A DNA stretch of 20,566 nucleotides from an uncultured Prevotella sp. (GCA_900548585.1 URLI01000038.1:1-20566), one strand, 5' to 3'; shown: positions 1 through 7,016, counted from the first letter of the stretch. Notes: generated by a model not told the origin, from the sequence alone. Numbers and translations: made by a program.

Positions 1-69
1 AAAGGTAGTCATTTTGGGCGAATTGACCAAATTTTATACAACATAAATAGTTAATCGTCAAATAGTTAA

Positions 70-330
70 GGTTATTTAGCAGACCCTATTTACCATGTCC
101 CTTGCAATTCACAAACTTTGACTGATGTTTTTTGAAAAGGATTCAAAACTATATTTTGTATATGGCGAAGAAACCAAGTTGCTTATGGATTTCGATTTGA
201 TTGTTGGAGATAAAGCAAATGAAATCCCATGTCGTTCAGTTGTTCTTTGAACCTTTCTACAACAGGCTGTCTATTGACACCTAAAATACCGGCTGTCCCC
301 GAAAATGGCTATCTTTGCTCATGGTTATAA
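70..330 (+). pseudogene. Remnant of an unidentified Bacteroidetes-type protein gene, broken by frameshifts
   Basis: Three short plus-strand reading frames follow one another and look like one decayed coding region. Frame one (70-132) ends at a TGA just after a run of six T. Frame two (125-250) begins MFFEKDSKLYFVYGEE and contains LLMDFDLIVGDKANEIP. Frame three (229-330) includes TTGCLLTPKIPAV. The middle segment has the tyrosine-rich, 'LLYDFxLxVGD'-like character often seen in uncharacterised secreted Bacteroidetes proteins; that resemblance is from memory, not a search. No single frame is open for more than 41 codons. A function cannot be assigned. It could also be chance coding-like sequence. 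Confidence 0.35.
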
Positions 331-361
331 TATTGTTTTTTTCAAAAAAGACTGGTGATGC

Positions 362-383
362 AAAAAAATGCGCATGTTTTTTT
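362..383. promoter_or_regulatory. Palindrome overlapping the argR -33 box, candidate operator
   Basis: A perfect ATGCGCAT core (368-375) is flanked by an A-run on the left and a T-run on the right, giving a near-perfect 22-bp dyad. Its right end overlaps the TTTG of the argR promoter. ArgR proteins often repress their own gene at AT-rich dyads, so an autoregulatory role is plausible, but the core does not match the E. coli ARG box. Confidence 0.4.
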
Positions 384-412
384 GGTGTTATGCGGATAAA
401 TGTATAATTTTG
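381..412 (+). promoter_or_regulatory. argR promoter, Bacteroidetes type
   Basis: TTTG at 381-384, a 20-bp spacer, then TAATTTTG at 405-412 followed by C. This matches the Bacteroidetes primary-sigma consensus (TTTG, 19-21 bp, TAnnTTTG). Transcription would start near 418-421, just upstream of the ATG at 442. Confidence 0.8.
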
Positions 413-441
413 CAACAAATAAAATCAAACTGACAGACAAC

Positions 442-918
442 ATGAAAATAAAAACAAAACGGCTGGAAGCCTTGAAGATGATTATTTCCAGTATGGAACT
501 GGGGTCGCAGGAAGAGGTCCTGAAAGTCCTTGCCAAGGAAGGCTTCAAGCTGACGCAGGCCACGCTTAGCCGTGACCTAAAGCAGCTGAAGGTGGCAAAG
601 GCAGCGTCGATGAACGGTAAATATGTGTATGTGCTGCCGAACGACACGATGTACAAGCGCGTCACGAAGCCAATGTCGGCGATGGAGATGCTGAAGTCGA
701 GCGGCTGCGTATCGATAAATTTCTCCGGCAACATGGGTGTGATAAAGACGCGGCCGGGATATGCGTCGAGCATTGCCTACAATATCGACGAGAGCAACAT
801 ACCTCAGATATTGGGTACCATTGCCGGGGACGACACGATATTCATCGTGATAAAGGAAGGCTGCACGCGCGGGGAGACTGTCGAGGCGCTGCACGACATC
901 GTCCCGGAAAGGAAATGA
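442..918 (+). CDS. argR: Arginine repressor ArgR
   Basis: DNA-binding transcriptional regulator of arginine metabolism; in the family, arginine promotes hexamer formation and operator binding. The 158-residue product has the usual length. The N-terminal winged helix-turn-helix (about 1-70) carries TQATLSRDL at 38-46, the family's recognition-helix signature. The C-terminal oligomerisation and arginine-binding domain (about 80-155) carries GTIAGDDT at 125-132, whose aspartates bind arginine. An in-frame ATG at 400 was rejected because it lies upstream of the -7 box and cannot be on the mRNA. The gene stands alone, convergent with the ribosomal cluster, with a broken gene upstream and repeats downstream. 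No arginine biosynthesis gene follows it in this window, so its targets are elsewhere. The dyad at 362-383 may be its own operator. Confidence 0.93.
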   Translation: MKIKTKRLEALKMIISSMELGSQEEVLKVLAKEGFKLTQATLSRDLKQLKVAKAASMNGKYVYVLPNDTMYKRVTKPMSAMEMLKSSGCVSINFSGNMGVIKTRPGYASSIAYNIDESNIPQILGTIAGDDTIFIVIKEGCTRGETVEALHDIVPERK

Positions 919-929
919 GCGCATTCTAT

Positions 930-1029
930 CCCAAGTCGGTCATTACGACACTGGTTTTTCCATTTCGTCCTGGCAGTCCCGTTCCCCGTCTGCAATCAGT
1001 TCGGGCTCCAATGACCGGTTGGGGTTAAA
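930..1029. repeat. Palindrome-ended intergenic element, copy 1
   Basis: About 100 bp starting CCCAAGTCGGTCATT and ending AATGACCGGTTGGGG plus TTAAA, so the ends are imperfect inverted repeats. The body shares blocks with copy 2 (1030-1229): GGTCATTAC, a T-run, CATTTC, TCCTGG, GTTCCCCG, and AATCAGTTCGGGCTC. No open reading frame of note. It resembles a small non-autonomous palindromic element. Confidence 0.65.
931..959 (+). terminator. Weak terminator-like hairpin after argR
   Basis: CCA-GTCG pairs with CGAC-TGG (931-938 with 946-954, with an asymmetric internal loop) and is followed by TTTTT (955-959). It lies 12 bp after the argR stop and inside the first repeat element. The stem is short, so the call is tentative. 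Confidence 0.35.
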
Positions 1030-1229
1030 CCCAAATGCGGTCATTACAACACAGATTTTTCAATTTCATCCTGGAAACCTGTTCCCCGGCTGCTTGCAGT
1101 CGCTTGCCGGCATCTTGCCCGTTGTTTTTTCTTGACGTAGCCCGCTACGCCTGCAAAAAAACAACAGCCAATCTGCTTGGGCAACCAACTACAATCAGTT
1201 CGGGCTCTAATGACCGATTTGGGTTAAAA
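1030..1229. repeat. Palindrome-ended intergenic element, copy 2, with internal insertion
   Basis: The ends CCCAAATGCGGTCATTA (1030-1046) and TAATGACCGATTTGGG (1208-1223) are reverse complements apart from one extra G. The body matches copy 1 up to GTTCCCCGGCTGC (1093) and again from AATCAGTTCGGGCTC (1193). About 99 bp between those points is absent from copy 1. Copies 1 and 2 abut directly. Confidence 0.7.
1121..1165. repeat. Inverted repeat inside copy 2, bidirectional-terminator-like
   Basis: GTTGTTTTTT on the left mirrors AAAAAAACAAC on the right, around a CGTAGC-CC-GCTACG stem-loop. The wider insert is also nested: TTGCCC (1115-1120) pairs with GGGCAA (1179-1184). A GC stem with a T-run on each strand could stop transcription from either side. 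Confidence 0.6.
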
Positions 1230-1241
1230 AACAACAGTAAC

Positions 1242-1276
1242 AAAAATCCCGCCCCATATTCTGAAATGGGACGGGA
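1242..1276 (-). terminator. Rho-independent terminator of the ribosomal-protein transcript
   Basis: On the minus strand TCCCGTCCCAT and ATGGGGCGGGA form an 11-bp stem with one wobble pair and an 8-nt loop, followed directly by TTTTT. It lies 28 bp beyond the rplQ stop, the expected end of the whole cluster. Confidence 0.88.
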
Positions 1277-1304
1277 AATATTATGGGAAATGAAGTTCTT
1301 ACGC

Positions 1305-1826
1305 TTATTCTGCCTTTGCCTCTGAATTGGTTTCCGGCTGAACATCCGCCTTTGCTTCAGTCTTTGGCTCTGCTGTTGCCTCAGCCTTTGCCTCGGTCTT
1401 GGGTGCCGACTTTTTCCCTGCGCGGCGCGTGCGCTTGACAGCCGTCTTAGGAGTCTTTGCCATGTTCTCGTCGAAGTCAACCAGTTCGATGAATGCCATA
1501 TCCGAGCCATCACCCTGACGTGATCCGAGTTTGATCACGCGTGTGTAACCGCCTGGGCGGTCACCCACCTTCTGCGAGATTTCCCCGAAGAGGGTCTTCA
1601 GAGCCTCTTTGTTCTGCAAATAACTGAACACAACGCGGCGCGAGTGTGTGGAGTCGTCCTTGCAGCGGGTTATCAGTGGTTCTACATACTTTTTAAGTGC
1701 CTTGGCTTTGGCAACGGTCGTAGTGATTCTTTTGTGCTCGATCAGCGATATTGCCATGTTTGCAAGCATTGCGTGACGGTGATCAGCAGTACGGCCGAGG
1801 TGGTTGAATTTTTTACCGTGTCTCAT
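1305..1826 (-). CDS. rplQ: 50S ribosomal protein L17 with long Ala/Lys/Glu tail
   Basis: bL17, a large-subunit protein that binds 23S rRNA near the peptide exit tunnel. The conserved body (about 1-120) begins MRHGKKFNHLGR and contains HAMLANMAISLI, typical of the family. The protein is 173 residues against about 127 in E. coli. The surplus is a low-complexity C-terminal tail (about 122-173) rich in Ala, Lys, Glu and Thr, with repeated EAKAE-type units; such tails occur in Bacteroidetes L17. It is the last gene of the cluster, 45 bp after rpoA, and is followed by a clear terminator. No Shine-Dalgarno sequence is seen; the leader is A-rich. Confidence 0.96.
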   Translation of the reverse strand: MRHGKKFNHLGRTADHRHAMLANMAISLIEHKRITTTVAKAKALKKYVEPLITRCKDDSTHSRRVVFSYLQNKEALKTLFGEISQKVGDRPGGYTRVIKLGSRQGDGSDMAFIELVDFDENMAKTPKTAVKRTRRAGKKSAPKTEAKAEATAEPKTEAKADVQPETNSEAKAE

Positions 1827-1871
1827 TGTTTTGTTTTACTTTAGGAACAAGGGACGTGCATCGTCAGCACA

Positions 1872-2864
1872 TCAGTCCTTCTCCAGTTTATACTTTGAAA
1901 TGTCGGTTCCGAACTGCAGATTCAGACCTTCGAGCAAATCATCAAGCTCAGAAAGCGATTTCTTGCCGAAGTTGCGGAATTTCAGGAGGTCGGTCTTGTT
2001 GTACTGCACGAGGTCGCCGAGCGTGTCAACGTCGGCAGCCTTCAGGCAGTTGAGTGCACGAACGCTGAGGTTCATGTCAACAAGACGTGTCTTGAGAAGT
2101 TGCCTCATGTGGAGCACTTCCTCGTCGAACTCCTGGTTGCCATCCACGTCTGTGTTTTCAATGGTGATCTTCTCGTCGGAGAAGAGCATGAAATGGCAGA
2201 TGAGGATCTTGGCAGCCTCCTTCAGCGCATCCTTCGGGTGTAAGGAACCGTCCGTCGTAACCTCAAGCACGAGTTTGTCGTAGTCGGTCTTCTGCTCGAC
2301 GCGGTACGGCTCAACAGCGAACTTGACGTTGCGGATGGGTGTGTAAATGGAATCTATTGGAATTACGTTGACATCGGTGCAGAACTCGCGGTTCTCGTCG
2401 GCAGGGACATATCCCCGCCCCTTGTTTATCGTGAGGTCTATCTGCATCGATGCCTTTGAGTCTAAATGACAAATCACCAAATCCGGGTTTAACACTTCAA
2501 ATCCAGTCAGATACTTGCCTATGTCACCAGCTTTGAATTCGGTGGAATTCTCTACGGTGATACTAACTTTCTCGTTCTCAAATTCTTCTACTACTTGTTT
2601 GAAGCGAACTTGCTTCAGGTTCAGGATGATGTTCGTGACATCTTCCTTTACACCGGGAACGGATGAGAACTCATGCTCAACACCAGCAATCTTGATGGTG
2701 TTGATGGCATAGCCCTCGAGTGAAGACAGGAGAATGCGGCGCAACGCGTTACCAATGGTAACACCGAAGCCCGGCTCAAGTGGACGAAACTCGAACTTGC
2801 CGAATTTGTCGTTTGCCTCCAGCATCACTACTTTATCAGGTTTTTGAAATGCTAATATCGCCAT
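1872..2864 (-). CDS. rpoA: DNA-directed RNA polymerase subunit alpha
   Basis: Scaffold subunit for assembly of RNA polymerase, whose C-terminal domain contacts UP-element DNA and activators. The 330-residue protein is close to the family's usual length. The N-terminal assembly domain (about 1-240) contains GFGVTIGNALRRILLSSLEG (33-51). After a linker, the C-terminal domain (about 255-320) has VRALNCLKAADVDTLGDL and NFGKKSL. Arg269 aligns with E. coli Arg265 and Asn272 with Asn268, both DNA-contacting, so the UP-element surface looks intact. It lies between rpsD (16 bp) and rplQ (45 bp) in the usual alpha-operon order. Confidence 0.97.
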   Translation of the reverse strand: MAILAFQKPDKVVMLEANDKFGKFEFRPLEPGFGVTIGNALRRILLSSLEGYAINTIKIAGVEHEFSSVPGVKEDVTNIILNLKQVRFKQVVEEFENEKVSITVENSTEFKAGDIGKYLTGFEVLNPDLVICHLDSKASMQIDLTINKGRGYVPADENREFCTDVNVIPIDSIYTPIRNVKFAVEPYRVEQKTDYDKLVLEVTTDGSLHPKDALKEAAKILICHFMLFSDEKITIENTDVDGNQEFDEEVLHMRQLLKTRLVDMNLSVRALNCLKAADVDTLGDLVQYNKTDLLKFRNFGKKSLSELDDLLEGLNLQFGTDISKYKLEKD

Positions 2865-2880
2865 TAATTTAATGATTTGA

Positions 2881-3489
2881 TTAGTTCTTAGAATACAATT
2901 CTACGATTAACTGCTCCTTGATGTTCTCAGGAATGTCCGCGCGGTCGGGCACATGCAGGAACTTGCCGCTCTTTGAAGCTTCGTCCCACTCCATCCAAGG
3001 ATACTTGCTGTGGTTGTATCCTGCCAGGGCATTCTCCACAACCTCAAGCGACTTGGATTTCTCGCGCACTCCGACGACCTGCCCGGGCTTTACCGCATAA
3101 GACGGAATGCTGACCACTTTGCCATCCACCACGATATGCCGGTGGTTGACGAGCTGGCGGGCAGCTGCACGCGTGGGTGCTATTCCGAGGCGGAACACCA
3201 CGTTGTCGAGACGGCACTCAAGATGCTGGAGCAGCACCTCACCTGTTATGCCGCCTGACTTGGCAGCCTTGTCAAACAGGTTGCGGAACTGACGCTCAAG
3301 AAGGCCGTAAGTGTATTTTGCCTTCTGCTTCTCTGCCAGCATGACCCCATACTCCGACACCTTGCGGCGGCGGTTCTGGCCATGCTGTCCGGGAGGGAAG
3401 TTCCTCCGGGACAAAACTTTGTCTGCGCCGAATATGGGCTCACCAAAACGGCGCGCAATTTTTGATTTCGGTCCTATATATCTTGCCAT
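2881..3489 (-). CDS. rpsD: 30S ribosomal protein S4
   Basis: uS4, a primary 16S rRNA-binding protein that starts assembly of the 30S body. It has 202 residues, a normal length. The N-terminal part starts MARYIGPKSKIARRFGEP and lacks the four-cysteine zinc site found in some S4 proteins. The S4 RNA-binding fold (about 91-155) includes CRLDNVVFRLGIAPTRAAAR and HIVVDGKVV. In E. coli S4 represses the alpha operon. Here it is preceded by an unusually long 93-bp spacer after rpsK, which could hold a control site, though only a modest hairpin is visible there. Confidence 0.97.
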   Translation of the reverse strand: MARYIGPKSKIARRFGEPIFGADKVLSRRNFPPGQHGQNRRRKVSEYGVMLAEKQKAKYTYGLLERQFRNLFDKAAKSGGITGEVLLQHLECRLDNVVFRLGIAPTRAAARQLVNHRHIVVDGKVVSIPSYAVKPGQVVGVREKSKSLEVVENALAGYNHSKYPWMEWDEASKSGKFLHVPDRADIPENIKEQLIVELYSKN

Positions 3490-3582
3490 GTTACTTTGAT
3501 ATAAATTCTTATGTTAATACTTGTTTTTATAACCTGGGGACCGTCCGCTTTGATGGAAGGGAGATCCCAAAGGCAATACACA

Positions 3583-3969
3583 CTATACGCGGCGGCGCTT
3601 CGGCGGGCGGCAGCCGTTGTGTGGCAGCGGCGTCACGTCAACGATCTCGACAACCTCTATCCCGGCATTGTGGATTGCGCGGATCGCGCTCTCACGCCCG
3701 TTTCCGGGTCCCTTGACGAAGGCCTTCACTTTGCGTAGCCCGAGGTCGTAAGCGCTCTTCGCGCAGTCCTCCGCAGCCATCTGTGCTGCGTATGGGGTGT
3801 TCTTCTTTGAGCCTCTGAAGCCCATCTTGCCTGCCGACGACCACGAGATGACCTGTCCCTCGCCGTTTGCCAGTGTTACTATGATATTATTGAAAGAGCT
3901 GTGCACATGAAGCTGACCGAGAGCGTCAACCTTCACATTTCTTTTCTTTGCGACTGTTTTCTTTGCCAT
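3583..3969 (-). CDS. rpsK: 30S ribosomal protein S11
   Basis: uS11, a platform protein of the small subunit near the E-site mRNA path. It has 128 residues with a basic N-terminus and the family core HVHSSFNNIIVTLA, followed by WSSAGKMGFRGSKKNTPYAAQ. The C-terminus ends NGCRPPKRRRV, the conserved basic tail. The stop is TAG. It lies 37 bp after rpsM and 93 bp before rpsD. Confidence 0.97.
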   Translation of the reverse strand: MAKKTVAKKRNVKVDALGQLHVHSSFNNIIVTLANGEGQVISWSSAGKMGFRGSKKNTPYAAQMAAEDCAKSAYDLGLRKVKAFVKGPGNGRESAIRAIHNAGIEVVEIVDVTPLPHNGCRPPKRRRV

Positions 3970-4006
3970 AATTCTTAATTGTTAACTGTAAATAGATAAT
4001 TGTGAA

Positions 4007-4387
4007 TTACTTTGTGGCCTTCTTCTTGTTAGCAACAGTCTTCTTCTTTCCCTTGCGGGTCCGGGCATTGTTCTTTGTGCTCTGACCACGAACGGGAAGG
4101 CCGTTGCGATGACGGACTCCACGATAGCAACCAATATCCATCAGTCGCTTGATGTTCATTTGGACCTCACTGCGGAGATCACCCTCCACCTTGTACTCAG
4201 CGCCGATAACTTCACGGATCTTGGCTGCCTGATCGTCGCTCCACTCGCTTACCTTGAGGTCGCGGCTTACACCGGCTTTATCCAATATCTTTGCTGAACT
4301 ACTTCGGCCTATACCATAGATATAGGTCAATGCGATTTCGCCACGCTTGTTCTGGGGCAAATCTACTCCAACAATTCTTATTGCCAT
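4007..4387 (-). CDS. rpsM: 30S ribosomal protein S13
   Basis: uS13, a head protein of the 30S subunit that contacts the P-site tRNA and forms bridges to the 50S subunit. It has 126 residues. The N-terminal helix-two-turn-helix region includes YIYGIGRSSSAKILDKAGV. The conserved basic motif GCYRGVRHRNGLPVRGQ and the tail TKNNARTRKGKKKTVANKKK follow. It is the first gene of the alpha segment and is preceded by a 103-bp spacer with a good -7 box, so an internal promoter may start here. Confidence 0.97.
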   Translation of the reverse strand: MAIRIVGVDLPQNKRGEIALTYIYGIGRSSSAKILDKAGVSRDLKVSEWSDDQAAKIREVIGAEYKVEGDLRSEVQMNIKRLMDIGCYRGVRHRNGLPVRGQSTKNNARTRKGKKKTVANKKKATK

Positions 4388-4439
4388 TGTTTAAAATAAA
4401 ATGATGTGTTAAATTTCAAAAAACCTGCTAAAAAGCATG

Positions 4440-4447
4440 CAAAGTTA
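4440..4447 (-). promoter_or_regulatory. Possible internal promoter -7 box ahead of rpsM
   Basis: On the minus strand TAACTTTG followed by C is an exact TAnnTTTG match in the 103-bp rpmJ-rpsM spacer. The bases 19-21 bp upstream (GACG and neighbours) do not resemble the TTTG -33 box, so only half of the promoter is convincing. The box also lies in one arm of an 8-bp inverted repeat (4441-4448 with 4485-4492). Confidence 0.4.
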
Positions 4448-4490
4448 AGAAGATTATCCGAGACTTCCGTCTTTTTATGCTTATTTAACT

Positions 4491-4607
4491 TTAGCCCTGA
4501 CGTAGTTTATACTTGGGGTTCTTCTTGTTGATAACGAACAGGCGACCTTTTCGACGTACGATCTTGCAGTCGGGAGTGCGTTTCTTTAATGATACTCTTG
4601 TCTTCAT
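4491..4607 (-). CDS. rpmJ: 50S ribosomal protein L36, zinc-free type
   Basis: bL36, the smallest large-subunit protein. The 38-residue product starts MKTRVSLKKRTPDCKIVRRK and ends NPKYKLRQG, a full-length match to the family. Only one cysteine is present, so this is the C-minus paralogue lacking the CxxC...CxxxxH zinc ribbon. It follows infA by 21 bp and is the last gene before the 103-bp spacer to rpsM. The start is the only ATG that gives the family N-terminus. Confidence 0.95.
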   Translation of the reverse strand: MKTRVSLKKRTPDCKIVRRKGRLFVINKKNPKYKLRQG

Positions 4608-4628
4608 ATCTCTTCTCTCTCTTAAAGT

Positions 4629-4847
4629 TTATTTGTATCTGAATACTATTCTTCCTTTTGTAAGGTCGTATGGGCTCATCTCCACCTTGACCTTGTCGCC
4701 GGGTAATATCTTGATGTAGTGCATCCTCATCTTTCCGGATATGTGCGCAATGATTGGCACACCGTTCTCGAGCTCCACCCGGAACATGGCATTCGAGAGT
4801 GCCTCTATGATTGTTCCGTCTTGCTCTATAGCTCCTTGCTTTGCCAT
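4629..4847 (-). CDS. infA: Translation initiation factor IF-1
   Basis: IF-1 binds the 30S A site and helps IF-2 and IF-3 select initiator tRNA. The 72-residue protein is a single S1-like OB fold, starting MAKQGAIEQDGTIIEALSNA and including FRVELENGVPIIAHISGKMR, the family signature. Its length equals the E. coli protein. It lies 18 bp after map and 21 bp before rpmJ, the order usual for the end of a spc operon. Confidence 0.97.
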   Translation of the reverse strand: MAKQGAIEQDGTIIEALSNAMFRVELENGVPIIAHISGKMRMHYIKILPGDKVKVEMSPYDLTKGRIVFRYK

Positions 4848-4865
4848 GTTTGTTTTCTTGTTCTG

Positions 4866-5654
4866 TTAATTAATGTTCTCTATTTCCTCGAAAGTTGATA
4901 AAATCTCCGACTTGCCCTGCCTTACTGCTATGGTGTGCTCGAAATGCGCCGCCGGTTTCCCGTCGCGTGTGCGTATCGTCCACCTGTCGGGCATCATGTA
5001 TATGCTCCTGTCGCCCATTGTTATCATGGGTTCTATGGCAATGCACATTCCTGCCTTGAGAAGCATGCCGTTTCCACGCCGTCCGTAGTTTGGCACAAAC
5101 GGCTCCTCGTGCATCTCGCGGCCGATGCCGTGTCCTGTGAGCTCGCGCACGACCCCGTAGCCTTCCTTCTCGCAGTGATCCTGCACGGCACTCCCTATAT
5201 CCCCGAGATGCCGTCCTGCGACAGCATTCTCTATCCCGAGGTAAAGGGCCTCGCGTGTGGTCCTTAGGAGTTCCCTCACGTCGTCAGCCACCTCGCCGAC
5301 ACAGAAAGTGTAGGCAGAGTCGCCGTTGAAGCCGTCGAGCAGCGTTCCGCAGTCAACGGATATTATGTCGCCGTCCTTCAGCACCTCGCTTTCGCTCGGT
5401 ATGCCATGCACCACGACATCGTTCACCGACGTGCAGATGCTTGCCGGGAAGGGGCTGCCATAAGGATTTGGCACGCCCTTGAACGTCGGCACGGCGCCGT
5501 GGTCGCGGATGAACTCGTCTGCAATCCGGTCGAGCTGAAGCGTTGTTACGCCGGGCCCGATGTGTTTGGCTAATTCGCCGAGCGTTTTTCCAACAAGTTG
5601 GTTAGCCCGGCGCATTAGCTCGATTTCATCTTCCGTCTTCAGAAATATCTTCAT
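4866..5654 (-). CDS. map: Methionine aminopeptidase, type I
   Basis: Removes the N-terminal methionine from new proteins after deformylation, in the cytoplasm and at the ribosome. It has 262 residues of the pita-bread fold. The expected residues are present: substrate-contacting His83 (VVVHGIP) and the two-metal ligands Asp101, Asp112, His175 (TGHGIGREMHE), Glu208 (AIEPMI) and Glu239 (FEHTIAV). There is no N-terminal zinc-finger extension, so it is the short bacterial form. It directly follows secY (16 bp); the adk gene that lies between them in many bacteria is absent. Confidence 0.96.
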   Translation of the reverse strand: MKIFLKTEDEIELMRRANQLVGKTLGELAKHIGPGVTTLQLDRIADEFIRDHGAVPTFKGVPNPYGSPFPASICTSVNDVVVHGIPSESEVLKDGDIISVDCGTLLDGFNGDSAYTFCVGEVADDVRELLRTTREALYLGIENAVAGRHLGDIGSAVQDHCEKEGYGVVRELTGHGIGREMHEEPFVPNYGRRGNGMLLKAGMCIAIEPMITMGDRSIYMMPDRWTIRTRDGKPAAHFEHTIAVRQGKSEILSTFEEIENIN

Positions 5655-5670
5655 CTAAAGCAGAAAAGAT

Positions 5671-7008
5671 TTAGTAGGCAGAGACACCGCCGTGCCTGCG
5701 TGACGCGCCTGAATTGAGCAGGCCATCGTAGTGGCGCATGAGCAACCGGCTTTCTATCTGCTGCAAGGTGTCAATCACAACACCGACAAGGATGAGGAGC
5801 GACGTGCCACCGAAGAACTGCGCGAAGGAGTCCTGGACGTTCAGGAAACCTGCGAGTGCCGGCATTATGGCGATAAAGGCGATGAACAGAGATCCCGGCA
5901 GTGTGATGCGTGACATCACTGTGTCGATGTACTCTGCCGTCGGCTTGCCCGGCTTTACACCCGGGATGAAGCCGTTGTTGCGCTTCATGTCCTCCGCCAT
6001 CTGGGTGGGGTTGAGCGTGATTGCGGTGTAGAAATATGTGAAAGCGATGATTAGCACCGCGAACACGACATTGTACAACACGCTCCTGTGATCCATCAGG
6101 TTGCGCATTACGAAGCCCGGCTCGGTGACGTAGTTGATTATGGTCAGCGGGATGAACATCAACGCCTGGGCGAAGATGATAGGCATCACGTTGGCGGCAA
6201 ACAACTTCAGCGGTATGTACTGGCGTGCGCCTCCATACTGCTTGTTGCCCACGAGGCGCTTCGCATACTGCACCGGCACCTTGCGCGTTCCCTGCACGAG
6301 CATGATTGACAGGCACACGACGATGTAAAGGATGAGAATCTCGATGATGAACATCACCAGTCCGCCGCCTGTGATGGCGGTGAAGCGCGACCCGACCTCC
6401 TGTATGAAGGCCTGCGGCAGGCGCGCGATGATACCAATCATGATTATTATCGAGACACCGTTTCCGATACCTTTGTCAGTTATGCGCTCACCAAGCCACA
6501 GGATGAACATACTGCCGGCGGCGAGGATTATCGTGCCGACGATGATGAAGTAGTTCCACGAGATACCTGAAGCAAGCGCTCCGGCCGACTGGGTGCGGAG
6601 GTTGATAAGGTAAGACGGGGCCTGGAAAAACAATATGCCCACGGTGAGGATACGCGTGTACCACTGTATCTTCTTGCGCCCGCTCTCTCCCTCGCGCTGC
6701 ATCTTCTGGAAGTAAGGCACAGCGACGGCGAGCAGCTGCATCACGATGGAAGCCGAGATGTACGGCATTATTCCAAGCGCGAATATAGACGCGTGGGAGA
6801 ATGCTCCACCTGAGAAAGCGTCGAGGAGTGACATCAGTCCTCCCGCCGTCTGCGACTGCAGTTTCCCGAGGTCGCCGGGATTGATGCCGGGAAGCACCAC
6901 GAACGACCCGAAACGGTAGATGGCGACAAAGAGGATGGTGATGAGGATTCGCTCGCGCAGATCCTCAACCCTCCAGCAATTCTTCAGGTAATCAATAAGC
7001 TTTTTCAT
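5671..7008 (-). CDS. secY: Preprotein translocase subunit SecY
   Basis: Pore-forming subunit of the SecYEG channel, which exports or inserts proteins at the inner membrane. It has 445 residues (E. coli 443) with about ten hydrophobic segments. The N-terminus contains RILITILFVAIYRFGSFV, followed by the plug region around GGLMSLLDAFSGGAFSHAS. GERITDKGIGNGVSIIIM is a highly conserved SecY stretch. The large cytoplasmic loop includes RKVPVQYAKR, and the C-terminal loop MAEDMKRNNGFIPGVKPGKPT precedes the last membrane segments. It lies 8 bp after rplO. Confidence 0.97.
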   Translation of the reverse strand: MKKLIDYLKNCWRVEDLRERILITILFVAIYRFGSFVVLPGINPGDLGKLQSQTAGGLMSLLDAFSGGAFSHASIFALGIMPYISASIVMQLLAVAVPYFQKMQREGESGRKKIQWYTRILTVGILFFQAPSYLINLRTQSAGALASGISWNYFIIVGTIILAAGSMFILWLGERITDKGIGNGVSIIIMIGIIARLPQAFIQEVGSRFTAITGGGLVMFIIEILILYIVVCLSIMLVQGTRKVPVQYAKRLVGNKQYGGARQYIPLKLFAANVMPIIFAQALMFIPLTIINYVTEPGFVMRNLMDHRSVLYNVVFAVLIIAFTYFYTAITLNPTQMAEDMKRNNGFIPGVKPGKPTAEYIDTVMSRITLPGSLFIAFIAIMPALAGFLNVQDSFAQFFGGTSLLILVGVVIDTLQQIESRLLMRHYDGLLNSGASRRHGGVSAY

Positions 7009-7016
7009 TTATAAGA

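Noticed and set aside
183..311. Minus-strand stretch reading like a helix-turn-helix (GILGVNRQPVVERFK)
   Set aside because: It has no start codon, spans only about 41 codons between stops, and lies opposite the better plus-strand remnant.
400..441. Longer argR start at the ATG at 400
   Set aside because: It lies between the -33 and -7 boxes, before any likely transcription start, and the added residues do not fit the ArgR N-terminus.
919..1304. tRNA or small protein gene between argR and rplQ
   Set aside because: No cloverleaf was found, and the open frames cross the inverted repeats without protein-like character.
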